DNA of 64,000 nt from Hyphomonas sediminis (GTDB taxonomy: Bacteria > Pseudomonadota > Alphaproteobacteria > Caulobacterales > Hyphomonadaceae). The notes under the pieces are model-generated. The model was given only the letters and a program-made list of their open reading frames with translations. It ran no database searches and was not told where the DNA came from. Shown piece by piece: positions 16,416 through 25,332 of this stretch. The stretch lies in the NCBI RefSeq assembly GCF_019679475.1, contig NZ_JAIEZP010000001.1, positions 496,001 through 560,000 on the forward strand, given 5' to 3'. Position numbers and translations under genes: made by a program. How positions within the stretch are numbered: position 1 is the stretch's first letter; every line of letters begins with the position of its first letter.

Positions 16416-16465
16416 CCTGATCTCCGAAAAATATTCCGCCTGGGGAGCTTCAGGCGACCCCAAGG

Positions 16466-16480
16466 TTAACGCATATTTTA
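16466..16480 (+). promoter_or_regulatory. CtrA-like box between flgJ and fliK
   Basis: TTAA-N7-TTTA lies in the divergent region between the FlgJ-like gene (minus, start 16415) and fliK (plus, start 16530), suitably placed for either promoter. A second GGTTAA half site is at about 16499. Confidence 0.5.
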
Positions 16481-16529
16481 CGGCGCATGGTTGTAGATAG
16501 GTTAATAGAAGACATAGGCGGAAGGCAGG

Positions 16530-18164
16530 ATGACTTTCTCCGTAGATCTGGACCTCTGGTCACCCCAGAAAGGTCCCGTGCAGGATGCAGAAACCCGTGC
16601 TCGCACGGGAGATGGCCGCGGCAAGGACTTTGCCAGCAGCCTTTTGGGCGTTCCTGCTAATTCGATCCCCGAAACCAGCCGAAGCCTTTTCGCAGGGCCC
16701 GCAGATGCGCTGACATCGCTGAACGCGGTCAATCTGCATGCCCCCCGGGCCGACGCCGCGCCGGAAACTCTGCTCGGGCCAACTGACCCCAGCAGTTTCT
16801 CCGGGGCGCTCGCCATATCCACCCCTCCAGCGGCAGATCTCGCCGAGAGTGACGCCGAGGACGCGGCCTCCAAACCATCCGTGCCAACCGACGAAGCAGA
16901 CCCGGAACGGGCCTCGATTGCGGCTGCGGCAGAAGACATAAAAGCCGATCCGAAAGCTCTGATGGATGCCGAATCAACGCAATTGCCCGCTGGGCTGCCC
17001 CTCCCCCCTCTTTCCGCTGAAGTGGCCGATGCGACAGCCTTCTCGGAAGCTGCGCTGATCACGGACCCTTCCGCGCAAGAATTGGTATCCGAACAATCCG
17101 CAACCGCCCAAGATCTGCTCCGCGCAGGCGGCCCTGGGCGCGCTGAAGGAGAGCTGGAGCCGGACCGCGACGACCTGACGGCCACTGACGATGCAATGCC
17201 AGTGCCCGTTGCCGCCCCAACCGCCGCCGCTACCGTGCAACCCGATGCCAAGGCCACAGGCATAACGATCACGCCCCCGGAGACGTTCGTTGCAATGACA
17301 GCCGGCGTCAGCAAGCAGGCACAGGCCGTCGACAGTGAACTCAATAACGGCCAGCTTGTTTTTGAGATGAGCAATGTAGTCGACGGCGACAGTCCTGCAG
17401 TTGGGACTGCGCCTGCCGAAGGCGGCCTCAACGTAACCGATGGTAACTCAACCGCGCGCGCGCAAGCGCCGGCCTCAAACGACAATTCGGCGACGACTTC
17501 TGACGAACCCTTACCTCGCCTTCCGGACGCCCGCCCCGCAGGCGAGGCCGCAATGGCGGCCGCCGCAACGACAGAAACAACCTCTTCCCTGGCAACAGCG
17601 ACAACAGGCAGCGACGCCTTCGCGTCCGCTTCCTCAAGCTCGTCGCCCTTCCTCTTCGGCCCCACTTCCGGCCACTCCCCTATCACCGCTCAAGCCGCGC
17701 TCAGCCAACCGGTTTTGCAAACAGTGCCAACACATGCGGTGATGGTTGCGACCGCGAGCGAGCTCCCTGGCATCGTTGCGCGCTCCTCGACCGAGGCTCA
17801 GGATGACCGCGTCGTTGTGCAACTTGATCCGCCCGAGCTTGGCCGCGTCTCCATCGACTTCAAATTCGACGCTCAAGGCCTGCAGCATGTAACCATCACG
17901 GCGGAAACGCCTGAAGCCATGCGGCAACTTCGCCAGATGCACTTTGAACTGACGCAGGCCCTGGAACGAAATGGCCTCTCCGGCCAAAGCATGAGCTTCC
18001 AGCACCAGCACCCCCAACAGGACAATTCCTGGGGACAGCAGACCCGCATGGCGGGGGCAAAATTCGACACACCGGTCCTTTCGGGCAATGGCCTTGTCAT
18101 TGCAGCCGACAGTGGCCCTGGAAGGCAGGCAGCCTCCGGCGGCCGGCTGGACATCAAACTTTAG
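16530..18164 (+). CDS. fliK: flagellar hook-length control protein FliK
   Basis: FliK is the secreted molecular ruler that triggers the FlhB specificity switch when the hook reaches length. The 544-residue protein has a long, low-complexity Ala/Pro/Glu/Thr-rich N-terminal part typical of the ruler. Its conserved C-terminal domain spans about 395-480 (VVQLDPPELGRVSIDFKF, then LRQMHFELTQALERNGLSG) and is followed by a Gln/His-rich tail. The ATG is preceded by GGAAGGCAGG. flgD follows 9 bases later, with its AGGAG overlapping the fliK stop. Confidence 0.93.
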   Translation: MTFSVDLDLWSPQKGPVQDAETRARTGDGRGKDFASSLLGVPANSIPETSRSLFAGPADALTSLNAVNLHAPRADAAPETLLGPTDPSSFSGALAISTPPAADLAESDAEDAASKPSVPTDEADPERASIAAAAEDIKADPKALMDAESTQLPAGLPLPPLSAEVADATAFSEAALITDPSAQELVSEQSATAQDLLRAGGPGRAEGELEPDRDDLTATDDAMPVPVAAPTAAATVQPDAKATGITITPPETFVAMTAGVSKQAQAVDSELNNGQLVFEMSNVVDGDSPAVGTAPAEGGLNVTDGNSTARAQAPASNDNSATTSDEPLPRLPDARPAGEAAMAAAATTETTSSLATATTGSDAFASASSSSSPFLFGPTSGHSPITAQAALSQPVLQTVPTHAVMVATASELPGIVARSSTEAQDDRVVVQLDPPELGRVSIDFKFDAQGLQHVTITAETPEAMRQLRQMHFELTQALERNGLSGQSMSFQHQHPQQDNSWGQQTRMAGAKFDTPVLSGNGLVIAADSGPGRQAASGGRLDIKL

Positions 18165-18173
18165 GAGCGCCTC

Positions 18174-18788
18174 ATGGCCACCGTCAGTTCTGCAACCGCT
18201 AATATTGGCTCCGAGTTCAACAACTTCATAAAGTTGCTGACGGCGCAGGTGCGCAATCAGGACCCCCTCTCTCCGATGGACTCCACTCAATTCGTCGAAC
18301 AGCTGGCAACATTCTCCAGCCTTGAACAGCTCGTGAACTCCAACAGCGCGCTTACGAATATCGCGACGATGATCAGTGATCTGACCGGCTTGATGGCGAG
18401 CGAATGGCTCGGCCAGGAAATAGGCTTCGAATCCGCCTACCGGCCATTTACCGGTGAAGCGGCAGAATTCTCTTATGAGGCACCCGGCGGGACAACAAAA
18501 AGCGTCCTTTCGATAACGGACGCGGACGGCAATGTCGTCTGGAGTGAAACCCTGGATCCCGATCAGACGAGCTTCAGCTGGAATGGTGAGCTGACCGATG
18601 GTGGCACCGCCACCAAGGATGCCATGTATAAATTCACAATCGACCGCTACCAAGACAACACATATCTCGGCGCCTCCGTGCCCGAAATCACCACGCGGGT
18701 GACCGACATAATCAGTGAAAATGGAACGCTGCGCCTTGGCACCAAGGCCGGGCTCACGGTCGACCTCGCCCAAGTTCGCAAGCTGTAA
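18174..18788 (+). CDS. flgD: flagellar hook assembly protein FlgD
   Basis: FlgD is the hook cap that directs FlgE polymerisation. The 204-residue protein begins with the family N-terminus (FIKLLTAQVRNQDPLSPMDS, then TQFVEQLATFSSLEQLVN), which carries the export signal. It continues with the Ig-like/FlgD-type beta domain (ADGNVVWSETLDPDQTSFSWNG). The ATG has an AGGAG directly upstream. It forms a two-gene operon with fliK. Confidence 0.95.
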   Translation: MATVSSATANIGSEFNNFIKLLTAQVRNQDPLSPMDSTQFVEQLATFSSLEQLVNSNSALTNIATMISDLTGLMASEWLGQEIGFESAYRPFTGEAAEFSYEAPGGTTKSVLSITDADGNVVWSETLDPDQTSFSWNGELTDGGTATKDAMYKFTIDRYQDNTYLGASVPEITTRVTDIISENGTLRLGTKAGLTVDLAQVRKL

Positions 18789-18792
18789 AATC

Positions 18793-18817
18793 GAAGGGGC
18801 GCTCCACGCGCCCCTTC
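18793..18817. terminator. hairpin between convergent flgD and mcp
   Basis: GAAGGGGCGC and GCGCCCCTTC form a perfect 10-bp stem with a 5-base loop, four bases after the flgD stop. There is a short T-rich run (GATTTTA) only on the minus strand, so it may serve the chemoreceptor gene as well as flgD. Confidence 0.65.
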
Positions 18818-18872
18818 ACCAGCTGACAGTATGTGGGGGCGGTGATGGGGGAGCCCGCCCTTCAACCCCGCC

Positions 18873-20672
18873 CTAGCGGCTGGCGCGCAACCGGACCCCG
18901 GTGTGTGATTCCAGATCCGATTCCATTGGGAAGCCGGCGATATTGGACGCGCCACCTTCTACCCGGAACTCCGAGATTAGGCGCGACAGTTCCTGTGCTT
19001 CGTTGTTCATCGAATGACTTGCCGCAGTCGTTTCTTCCACCATTGCGGCGTTCTGCTGAGTGAACTGGTCCATCTGGTTCACTGCGACGTTCACTTCGGA
19101 AAGTGCAATCGACTGTTCTTGAGCTGAGGCGGCAATATTTTCTACAAGGCCGTTTATCTCGACAACCTTGGTCGCAATGTGACCGAGCGCCTCTCCAGCC
19201 TGACGTACATAACGCCCGCCTGCCTCGATATGGCTCGAGCTGTTGGAGATAAGCTCCTTGATCTCGCGGGACGCTTCCGCTGAGCGCTGCGCCAGCGCGC
19301 GCACCTCGGTGGCAACCACTGCAAAGCCCCTACCAGCATCACCCGCTCTCGCCGCTTCGACACCGGCATTGAGCGACAGAAGATTGGTTTGGAATGCAAT
19401 CTCTTCCATAACGCTGATGATACTGCCGATCTGGCCCGAAGAAGTCTCGATCTGGCTCATCGCTGTCAGCGTCTGCTTCATGACGTTTTGAGCGGTTTCG
19501 GCGTCAGTCCGCGCGACAGTCACCGCCTGGCTTGCTTCCTTGGAGGCGCCGGCCGTACCGCGAACGGTCGTGGTCACCTCTTCAAGTGCAGCCGCTGTTT
19601 CTTCAAGGCTCGCCGCCTGCTGCTCCGTTCGCATGGCGAGATTGTCCGCAGACGAACTGATGCCAGCGGCTTCGGAACTGATCCCGTCGGCGCTACCGGC
19701 GATCTTCTTCATTGCTGCCTGCAGCTTGGAGATCGACTGGTTGAAGTTCTGGCGCAGTTCCTCATAAACACCTGGGAACGGTTCGGCGATCCGGTGCGTG
19801 AGATTGCCGGACGAGAGCTCCGCGAGGCCCTTGGCGAGACCTTGCACAACGAGCGCTTGTTCATTCTCTCGGGCGACGCGATCTTTCTCATTCCGCTCGC
19901 GCTCCTCCTCGATATCCGTGATATCGTCGGCAAGCTTCACGACCTTGAATGGGCGCCCCAACTTATCGACAATTGGATTGTAGGAGGCATCGAGCCAGAT
20001 TGTTTTGCCGCCGCGCCCCACCCGGCGGAACTTGCCAGCCTGATAGCGCCCTTCGCCGAGCTGTTTCCAGAATTCCTTATACTCTTCGCTGCGCCGATAG
20101 TCGCCATCCACAAACATGGAGTGGTGCTTGCCAACAATCTCTTCTCGAGAGTATCCGACGGTCCGGCAGAAGTTCTCGTTCGCACCGGTGATGCGACCAT
20201 CAAGCGTAAATTCAATCAGCGCTTTGCCCCGATTGAGCGCATCCAGAATGCCGGCATTCGACCGCTGCGCGGTTACGTCTTCCCAAGTCAGCGTGGTGCC
20301 GACATACTTACCCTTCGGGTCCATGATAGCGCTGACGTTCAGCTCGATCTTCAGATCACCGATCGCAATATCTGTTTTATAGGGCAGCCGGGAGGGATCA
20401 GCGAGGATCGCGCGCTGATGCGCCGGGTTCTTGTGAAAGACATCAATGCAGACGCCGATCATCTTGTTGGCGCTAAAGTCCGGCCAAAGTGTCTTGAAGG
20501 CGTCCTGGTGTCGGTTGAGAAGGTCGATCGTTGCCTTGTTGATAAACTGAACCTTCAGGTCCCGGTCCACCATCATCATCGCTGAAGAAGAGCTGTCAAA
20601 CGCTGAACTCTTGAATACTGCTTCGTTGCTCGTGGAGGTCTGCTTGCGACCAAACTTTAGATCGATGCTCAT
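18873..20672 (-). CDS. cytoplasmic PAS-PAS methyl-accepting chemotaxis protein
   Basis: This 599-residue chemoreceptor has no transmembrane segments. Two PAS domains lie at about 22-135 and 145-260; the second has the [24 protein letters not shown] signature. A HAMP-like linker (about 270-330) and the signalling domain (about 330-570) follow, with the hairpin tip [31 protein letters not shown] intact. The soluble layout suggests it senses an internal cue such as redox state or a bound cofactor; the ligand is unknown. The C-terminus ends ...RLRASR and has no CheR-docking pentapeptide. It lies downstream of cheD after a 246-base gap with a possible promoter motif, so it may be separately transcribed. 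Confidence 0.93.
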   Translation of the reverse strand: MSIDLKFGRKQTSTSNEAVFKSSAFDSSSSAMMMVDRDLKVQFINKATIDLLNRHQDAFKTLWPDFSANKMIGVCIDVFHKNPAHQRAILADPSRLPYKTDIAIGDLKIELNVSAIMDPKGKYVGTTLTWEDVTAQRSNAGILDALNRGKALIEFTLDGRITGANENFCRTVGYSREEIVGKHHSMFVDGDYRRSEEYKEFWKQLGEGRYQAGKFRRVGRGGKTIWLDASYNPIVDKLGRPFKVVKLADDITDIEEERERNEKDRVARENEQALVVQGLAKGLAELSSGNLTHRIAEPFPGVYEELRQNFNQSISKLQAAMKKIAGSADGISSEAAGISSSADNLAMRTEQQAASLEETAAALEEVTTTVRGTAGASKEASQAVTVARTDAETAQNVMKQTLTAMSQIETSSGQIGSIISVMEEIAFQTNLLSLNAGVEAARAGDAGRGFAVVATEVRALAQRSAEASREIKELISNSSSHIEAGGRYVRQAGEALGHIATKVVEINGLVENIAASAQEQSIALSEVNVAVNQMDQFTQQNAAMVEETTAASHSMNNEAQELSRLISEFRVEGGASNIAGFPMESDLESHTGVRLRASR

Positions 20673-20918
20673 GGATGGTGTCCTCAGCCCCGCTGATTGC
20701 CCCGCGGATGCCCGCGCTTAGAATGGAATAGATTTATCCGGACACGTATGAATGAGGTGTAAAATCAAAGACCCCGTGACCACCCTGAACCGCAGAATTG
20801 CGCCAGAATAACAAAACGACCATTCCGGATCTTTAGTCTGTATCCCTACTTTTTGGCAGCCCAAATGAAACCGACGGAGATTGCGTCGACAGTCGACATG
20901 CAATCTTTCTCGAGCACC
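20673..20918 (-). promoter_or_regulatory. probable promoter region of the PAS chemoreceptor gene
   Basis: This 246-base non-coding gap separates cheD from the chemoreceptor gene. At 20806-20817 it carries, read on the minus strand, GTTTTGTTATTC. The same 12-mer is present in the leader of the chemotaxis operon at 29725-29736, in both cases 7 or 8 bases after ATCCG. No convincing intact open frame was found. Confidence 0.45.
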
Positions 20919-21464
20919 TCAGAAGAGGCTTACGTCGCCTGCATCTTTGGGCGCGGGGAGTGACGGCGCCGCCTTAACCGGATCTGGAATGTCGCTCAGA
21001 AACATTTGCTGCGCCTTGCCTGTTACTGGCCAGAACCGAACTCTGCGGGCGTTCTTGCCTCCAAGGCTTTCACCCACACACAGAATTCCTTCCCGGATCA
21101 AAAACTGTTTCGCGAAAGCAGCGTTGCGCGCGCCTATAACGCTGAGCCCTTCAATCATGCTCGCACCACCAAATAGCTTCGCTTGCAACCGATCCTTCCG
21201 CGCGCCCCGCTTCATCAAATCGTTGATGAGAAGCTCCATCGCATGGGCCCCGTAAAGCCGAGCCTCTGATTCGCCGCTCGTTACATCTGGCAGAAGAAAG
21301 TGATTCATTCCGCCGATTCTGGATTTTTCATCCCAAAGACAGGTCGCGACACAGGATCCGAGGATCGTCATCAACACCGCTTTCGGATCATCCGATACGG
21401 TATGAGTTCCCTGGATGACGTGAACCTTCGTCCATTCCGGCCCCAATTGATCGAGCGCTGGCAT
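20919..21464 (-). CDS. cheD: chemoreceptor glutamine deamidase CheD
   Basis: CheD deamidates glutamines in chemoreceptors, tuning their activity. The catalytic Cys and His are visible: LGSCVATCL with Cys38 and GGMNHFLLP with His55; the conserved AKLFGGASM follows. The 181-residue length is normal. The gene starts 3 bases after the cheB stop. The protein ends in GDVSLF, almost identical to the GDVLLF end of the CheT-like protein at 24541-24903, which suggests a shared docking tail. Confidence 0.93.
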   Translation of the reverse strand: MPALDQLGPEWTKVHVIQGTHTVSDDPKAVLMTILGSCVATCLWDEKSRIGGMNHFLLPDVTSGESEARLYGAHAMELLINDLMKRGARKDRLQAKLFGGASMIEGLSVIGARNAAFAKQFLIREGILCVGESLGGKNARRVRFWPVTGKAQQMFLSDIPDPVKAAPSLPAPKDAGDVSLF

Positions 21465-21467
21465 CCC

Positions 21468-22526
21468 CTACCCTCTCTTCGCGCAGAGGCGTAGCGCCTG
21501 CGCGCCAATTTCCGTAATCGGATACTCACGCTCGACACCGCCCGCCAGCATCGCTGCTTTTGGCATTCCATAAACGATAGAGGATGCCTCATCCTGACCA
21601 ATCGTTGCGCCACCTTTTCGGCGAATCTCGACCATGCCTTCAGCGCCATCGCGCCCCATACCGGTCAGGATCACGCCAACAACGCGGCTCCCATACCTGG
21701 AAATGGACTTGAACATCATGTCGACCGACGGTCGATGGCCCGAGACAGGCTCTCCAGGCACCAGGCGGCACCGAAGCGCAGAAGTACCTTCAATTCCGAG
21801 GTGGCACTCGCTTCCCCCAGGCGCCAGATAGACCTTTCCTACATCCAGCGGTGCTCCGTCGAACGCTTCACATACACTGGCGCGGCAATTCTGGTTCAGA
21901 CGGGCAGCAAAGCTGGTGGAAAAGCTTCCCGGTATATGCTGCGTAATGACCGTTGGCGGGCAGTTCACCGGGAACCGGGAGATGACTGACATCAATGCCT
22001 CAACCCCGCCCGTCGAAGCGCCGATCGCAATCATTTTGTCGGAAGGCTGATAGGCCTCTTCAACAATGCCCCTCCCCTCGTCTTGCCCGCCATGGCGCCG
22101 CGGCGCCAGGACGGCCGCGCGGAGAATATCGGGGAGCGGCTCCAAGGCCGTCATCACATTTCCGCGCAGGGGTTTGGCGACGCAATCAAACGCCCCGAGG
22201 GCCAGCGCATCAACCGTTGCGTCGGCAGCGCCCTGCGTCCAGGACGACACCACAACCACCGGCATGGGCCGAAACTTCATAAGCTTCTCAAGGAACGCCA
22301 GGCCATCCATGCGCGGCATTTCAAGATCGAGCGTCAACACATCCGGATGCAGCCGATTAATGGCATCTCGCGCCTCATAGGGGTCTGCGGCCTCGCCGAC
22401 GACTTCAATATCGGATTCCCGTCGGAGACGGGCAGCAATGACCGCACGCAACGTCGCCGAATCGTCAACGATCAAAACTCGTATGGATTTTCGAAGTTGA
22501 TGGCGAGGTGCGGCGGCAGCGGTCAT
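21468..22526 (-). CDS. cheB: protein-glutamate methylesterase/glutaminase CheB
   Basis: CheB removes methyl groups from chemoreceptors for adaptation. The 352-residue protein has an N-terminal receiver domain (DD at 21-22, phospho-acceptor Asp67 in LTLDLEMPRMDG) and a C-terminal esterase domain. The catalytic Ser is in IGASTGGVEAL, His in ITQHIPGSF and Asp in ILTGMGRDGAEG. It follows the chemoreceptor gene by 42 bases and is tightly linked to cheD. Confidence 0.96.
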   Translation of the reverse strand: MTAAAAPRHQLRKSIRVLIVDDSATLRAVIAARLRRESDIEVVGEAADPYEARDAINRLHPDVLTLDLEMPRMDGLAFLEKLMKFRPMPVVVVSSWTQGAADATVDALALGAFDCVAKPLRGNVMTALEPLPDILRAAVLAPRRHGGQDEGRGIVEEAYQPSDKMIAIGASTGGVEALMSVISRFPVNCPPTVITQHIPGSFSTSFAARLNQNCRASVCEAFDGAPLDVGKVYLAPGGSECHLGIEGTSALRCRLVPGEPVSGHRPSVDMMFKSISRYGSRVVGVILTGMGRDGAEGMVEIRRKGGATIGQDEASSIVYGMPKAAMLAGGVEREYPITEIGAQALRLCAKRG

Positions 22527-22568
22527 TCAAGGATGCTCAGTGTAGGTTTCCATGACGGCGATTGGTGA

Positions 22569-24476
22569 TCAGAAGTCCTGCCAATCATCACTGTTCCACG
22601 ACGACGTGGCAGCAGGCGCCATGGCACCAGATACTGCCCGGCGCACGGGGCGAACTGTCGGAGGATTCGCCGGCGCTTCCACTGGCGCGGGTGCTTTCGC
22701 TCGTGGCACGAGAGGCGCCGCCGTAGGCCGCTTCGCAGGCTCTGGCGCACTCGTCGCGCGAGCCGGAGCAGCGACGCCGTCGCCCAGCGAGAAACGCCTC
22801 ACCAACTTCATCATCGCGGAAGCCTCACTACTCATGGAGTGGCTGGCTGATGTCGACTCCTCTACCATCGCTGCATTCTGCTGGGTAACGTGATCGAGCT
22901 GGTTCACCGCCGAATTGATTTCGGAAAGGCCTGTTGCCTGTTCGCGAGACGTTGCCGCAATTTCCGACATCAGCTGCGCGATGCCGGTCACCGAAGTGAC
23001 AATCTGTGACAGCGCTTCGCCCGCCTCGTTTACGAGACCGGAACCCTTTTGAACTTGCTGAGAGCTCTTGGAGATGAGCTGCTTGATCTGCCGGGAGGCC
23101 TCGGACGAGCGCTGCGCAAGCGCGCGCACTTCGGATGCAACCACCGCAAAACCGCGGCCCGCATCCCCAGCCCTCGCCGCTTCCACACCCGCATTGAGCG
23201 CAAGCAGGTTGGTCTGGAAAGCTATCTCATCAATGACAGAGATGATCTGAGAGATCTGGCGTGACGATTCTTCAATCTCACGCATTGCCTGAACCATGTC
23301 CTGAACCACAACGCCGCTCTGCTCTGCATTCTGATGAGTCGCATCGACGCTTTGGTGCACTTTGCCTGCGTTTTCCGCCGACAGCTTAACGGAGGCCGTC
23401 AACTCCTCGAGAGCGGCAGATGTCTCTTCAAGAGTTGCCGCCTGGCTCTCCGTGCGCCGGGACAGCTCATCGGCGGCGCGGCTGATCTCCGTCGCCTCGT
23501 TCTGCATGCTGGACGCGTTGTCGACGACATGGCAGATGGTGGTTCGAAGCTGCTCAAGCGCCCTATTGAAATCAGTCTTTAGCTCTTCATACTCTTCGCC
23601 GAAGCTCTCGGTTATATTTCCTGTCAGATTTCCATCTGCCAGCATTTTTAGCTGTGTCCGGAGTGTATCGACAATCCGCATCTGGCGCGCTGCCGTGGAG
23701 GCCTGACGTTCGATGGATGCAAGACGCTCGTTTTCAGCGGCTGATATATCAAAGCCGCACTTTACGACCTTCACGACATTTCCTGCCGCATCAACAACGG
23801 GATTATATGATGCCTGAAGGAAAATGCGGTGGCCCTGCCGCGTAACGCGCGAGTGCGTACCGGCCTGTGCTTCACCGTTCCGCAACCGATCCCACAGGTT
23901 TCTGTACTCGGGACTCTTCGCATAAACAGGGTCGACAAACATTGAGTGATGCTTGCCAACGATATCCGGCAACTCGTACCCCATCGTCGCGAGGAAGTTG
24001 CGGTTCGCCGACAGAATTGTTCCATTCGGAGCAAACTCGATCATCGCCTGGGAACGCTCAATCGACGATAGGATGCCGTCCAGGTTCTGGTGCCTACCCT
24101 CGTCAACGGAGATATTGACCGCAACAAGACTGTACTTTCGAACCGCGCCGGATTTGCTCAGCACAGGAACGACTATCGCTTCGATCCAGGTCGCCTGCCC
24201 CTTCCGGACAATCACCTGCAGCTTCGCGCCGCGTGCATCGCTTCTTTCAGCACTTCTGAAAACGTCATCAAGCGGGCCATCCCCAGGCCGGGCTGAGAAG
24301 ATCTGACCGTAGTGCATCCCACGGATCTCGGATTCGCGAACCCCGGAGATCTGTTGGAACAATGGATTGGCCGAGACGAGCTTTCCTTCCGGGGAGAACT
24401 CTGCCCGCATCATACGCTGATCCAGGGCGGACAAGAAATCCTGGCACGAAGCTTTTTCCGAAGATTGCATGAACAT
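22569..24476 (-). CDS. cytoplasmic PAS-PAS chemoreceptor with CheR/CheB docking tail
   Basis: This 635-residue soluble chemoreceptor has two PAS domains (about 15-130 and 140-255), a HAMP-like region near 270-330 and a signalling domain with the intact tip [31 protein letters not shown]. It resembles the receptor at 18873-20672, including the shared phrase GKHHSMFVD in PAS2, so the two are paralogues. A Pro/Ala-rich flexible tail of about 60 residues ends in DWQDF (631-635), matching the xWxxF pentapeptide that tethers CheR and CheB. The gene sits inside the chemotaxis operon between the CheT-like gene and cheB. No membrane segment is seen. Confidence 0.94.
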   Translation of the reverse strand: MFMQSSEKASCQDFLSALDQRMMRAEFSPEGKLVSANPLFQQISGVRESEIRGMHYGQIFSARPGDGPLDDVFRSAERSDARGAKLQVIVRKGQATWIEAIVVPVLSKSGAVRKYSLVAVNISVDEGRHQNLDGILSSIERSQAMIEFAPNGTILSANRNFLATMGYELPDIVGKHHSMFVDPVYAKSPEYRNLWDRLRNGEAQAGTHSRVTRQGHRIFLQASYNPVVDAAGNVVKVVKCGFDISAAENERLASIERQASTAARQMRIVDTLRTQLKMLADGNLTGNITESFGEEYEELKTDFNRALEQLRTTICHVVDNASSMQNEATEISRAADELSRRTESQAATLEETSAALEELTASVKLSAENAGKVHQSVDATHQNAEQSGVVVQDMVQAMREIEESSRQISQIISVIDEIAFQTNLLALNAGVEAARAGDAGRGFAVVASEVRALAQRSSEASRQIKQLISKSSQQVQKGSGLVNEAGEALSQIVTSVTGIAQLMSEIAATSREQATGLSEINSAVNQLDHVTQQNAAMVEESTSASHSMSSEASAMMKLVRRFSLGDGVAAPARATSAPEPAKRPTAAPLVPRAKAPAPVEAPANPPTVRPVRRAVSGAMAPAATSSWNSDDWQDF

Positions 24477-24540
24477 AGCTGACTTCCTGCGGTCTTAAGC
24501 GTGGGTTGAATAATGTTTGCGGACCGCCCGATAGCGAGCA

Positions 24541-24903
24541 TCAGAAAAGCAGGACATCTCCGCCCTCGCTTGACTTGGCCGCTTTCAGAAGTTGATCCCG
24601 GAAATTTATTGGCCGAACGCCCTCCGCTGCCTCTACGAGCGTCCAGGCGCGATCCGACGTGATGCAATGGTGCAGCCGCTCGGCGAGTTGTGCGACCGCC
24701 GCCACGCCCTGCGTGGCGTGATCAAGCGACTGCATCTCCGCCGGCAGCGCGCTTACGCCCGCTGCTTCAAACTCCATGGAGAGCACGTCCTGCAACCGCA
24801 GGAGCTCGATCTCAAAGGTCCGCAAAGCGCCAGAGATGCCTGCAAAGGCTTCCACAATATCTCTTGCGACCTGCGTGGGTTCGTATCCAGACGCATCTGC
24901 CAT
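24541..24903 (-). CDS. CheT/CheZ-like CheY-phosphatase candidate
   Basis: This 120-residue helical protein has no name by simple recognition. It contains SLDHATQGVAAVAQLAERL, in which D61-x-x-x-Q65 matches the DxxxQ catalytic motif of the CheY-P phosphatases CheZ and rhizobial CheT. Its last six residues, GDVLLF, resemble the CheD tail GDVSLF. Its ATG overlaps the stop of cheY2 by one base, a context that suits a CheY partner, and the Sinorhizobium operon carries cheT in a comparable place. It may bind receptor or CheY through the tail. The phosphatase role is inference from one short motif, fold prediction and context. Confidence 0.55.
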   Translation of the reverse strand: MADASGYEPTQVARDIVEAFAGISGALRTFEIELLRLQDVLSMEFEAAGVSALPAEMQSLDHATQGVAAVAQLAERLHHCITSDRAWTLVEAAEGVRPINFRDQLLKAAKSSEGGDVLLF

Positions 24904-25289
24904 CAGAGCGGCCCCACGACCTGCTCGATGCAGGTCTTCAAGGATGCCGAGGTGTAGGGCTTGAACAACAGGTTGTTCAATCCGAACTCCCTCCCCTTGG
25001 CCATGAGCGAAGGATCCTTCGTGCCCGTCACCATAATAAAGGCAACACGCATGACTTGTTTGTGCTCCCGAAGTTTCTTGAGCAACGTCAAGCCGTCCAT
25101 ACCGGGCATGTTGTAATCAGAGATCACCAGATGGACAGGCTGTCCGACGATCTGGCGGAGCGCCTCATCTCCGCTGTTGCAGGTCACCACTGTTCGTATA
25201 CCGACCTGTTCCAGCGCCTGCTCCATCAAGCCGCGGCTGGCCGACATGTCGTCTACGACCATCACACGGATATGATCTTTGAGACTCAT
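24903..25289 (-). CDS. cheY2: chemotaxis response regulator CheY (second copy)
   Basis: This single receiver domain of 128 residues has the acidic pair DD at 13-14, phospho-acceptor Asp58 in VISDYNMPGMDG, Thr in IMVTGT and Lys in LLFKPY. In alphaproteobacteria with two CheYs, usually one drives the motor and the other acts as a phosphate sink; which is which here cannot be told. The adjoining CheT-like gene overlaps its stop. It lies 43 bases after cheR. Confidence 0.93.
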   Translation of the reverse strand: MSLKDHIRVMVVDDMSASRGLMEQALEQVGIRTVVTCNSGDEALRQIVGQPVHLVISDYNMPGMDGLTLLKKLREHKQVMRVAFIMVTGTKDPSLMAKGREFGLNNLLFKPYTSASLKTCIEQVVGPL

Positions 25290-25332
25290 ACTTTATCTCC
25301 TGTTTGACTGGGGGGCAGGCGGCGCTGGGTCA

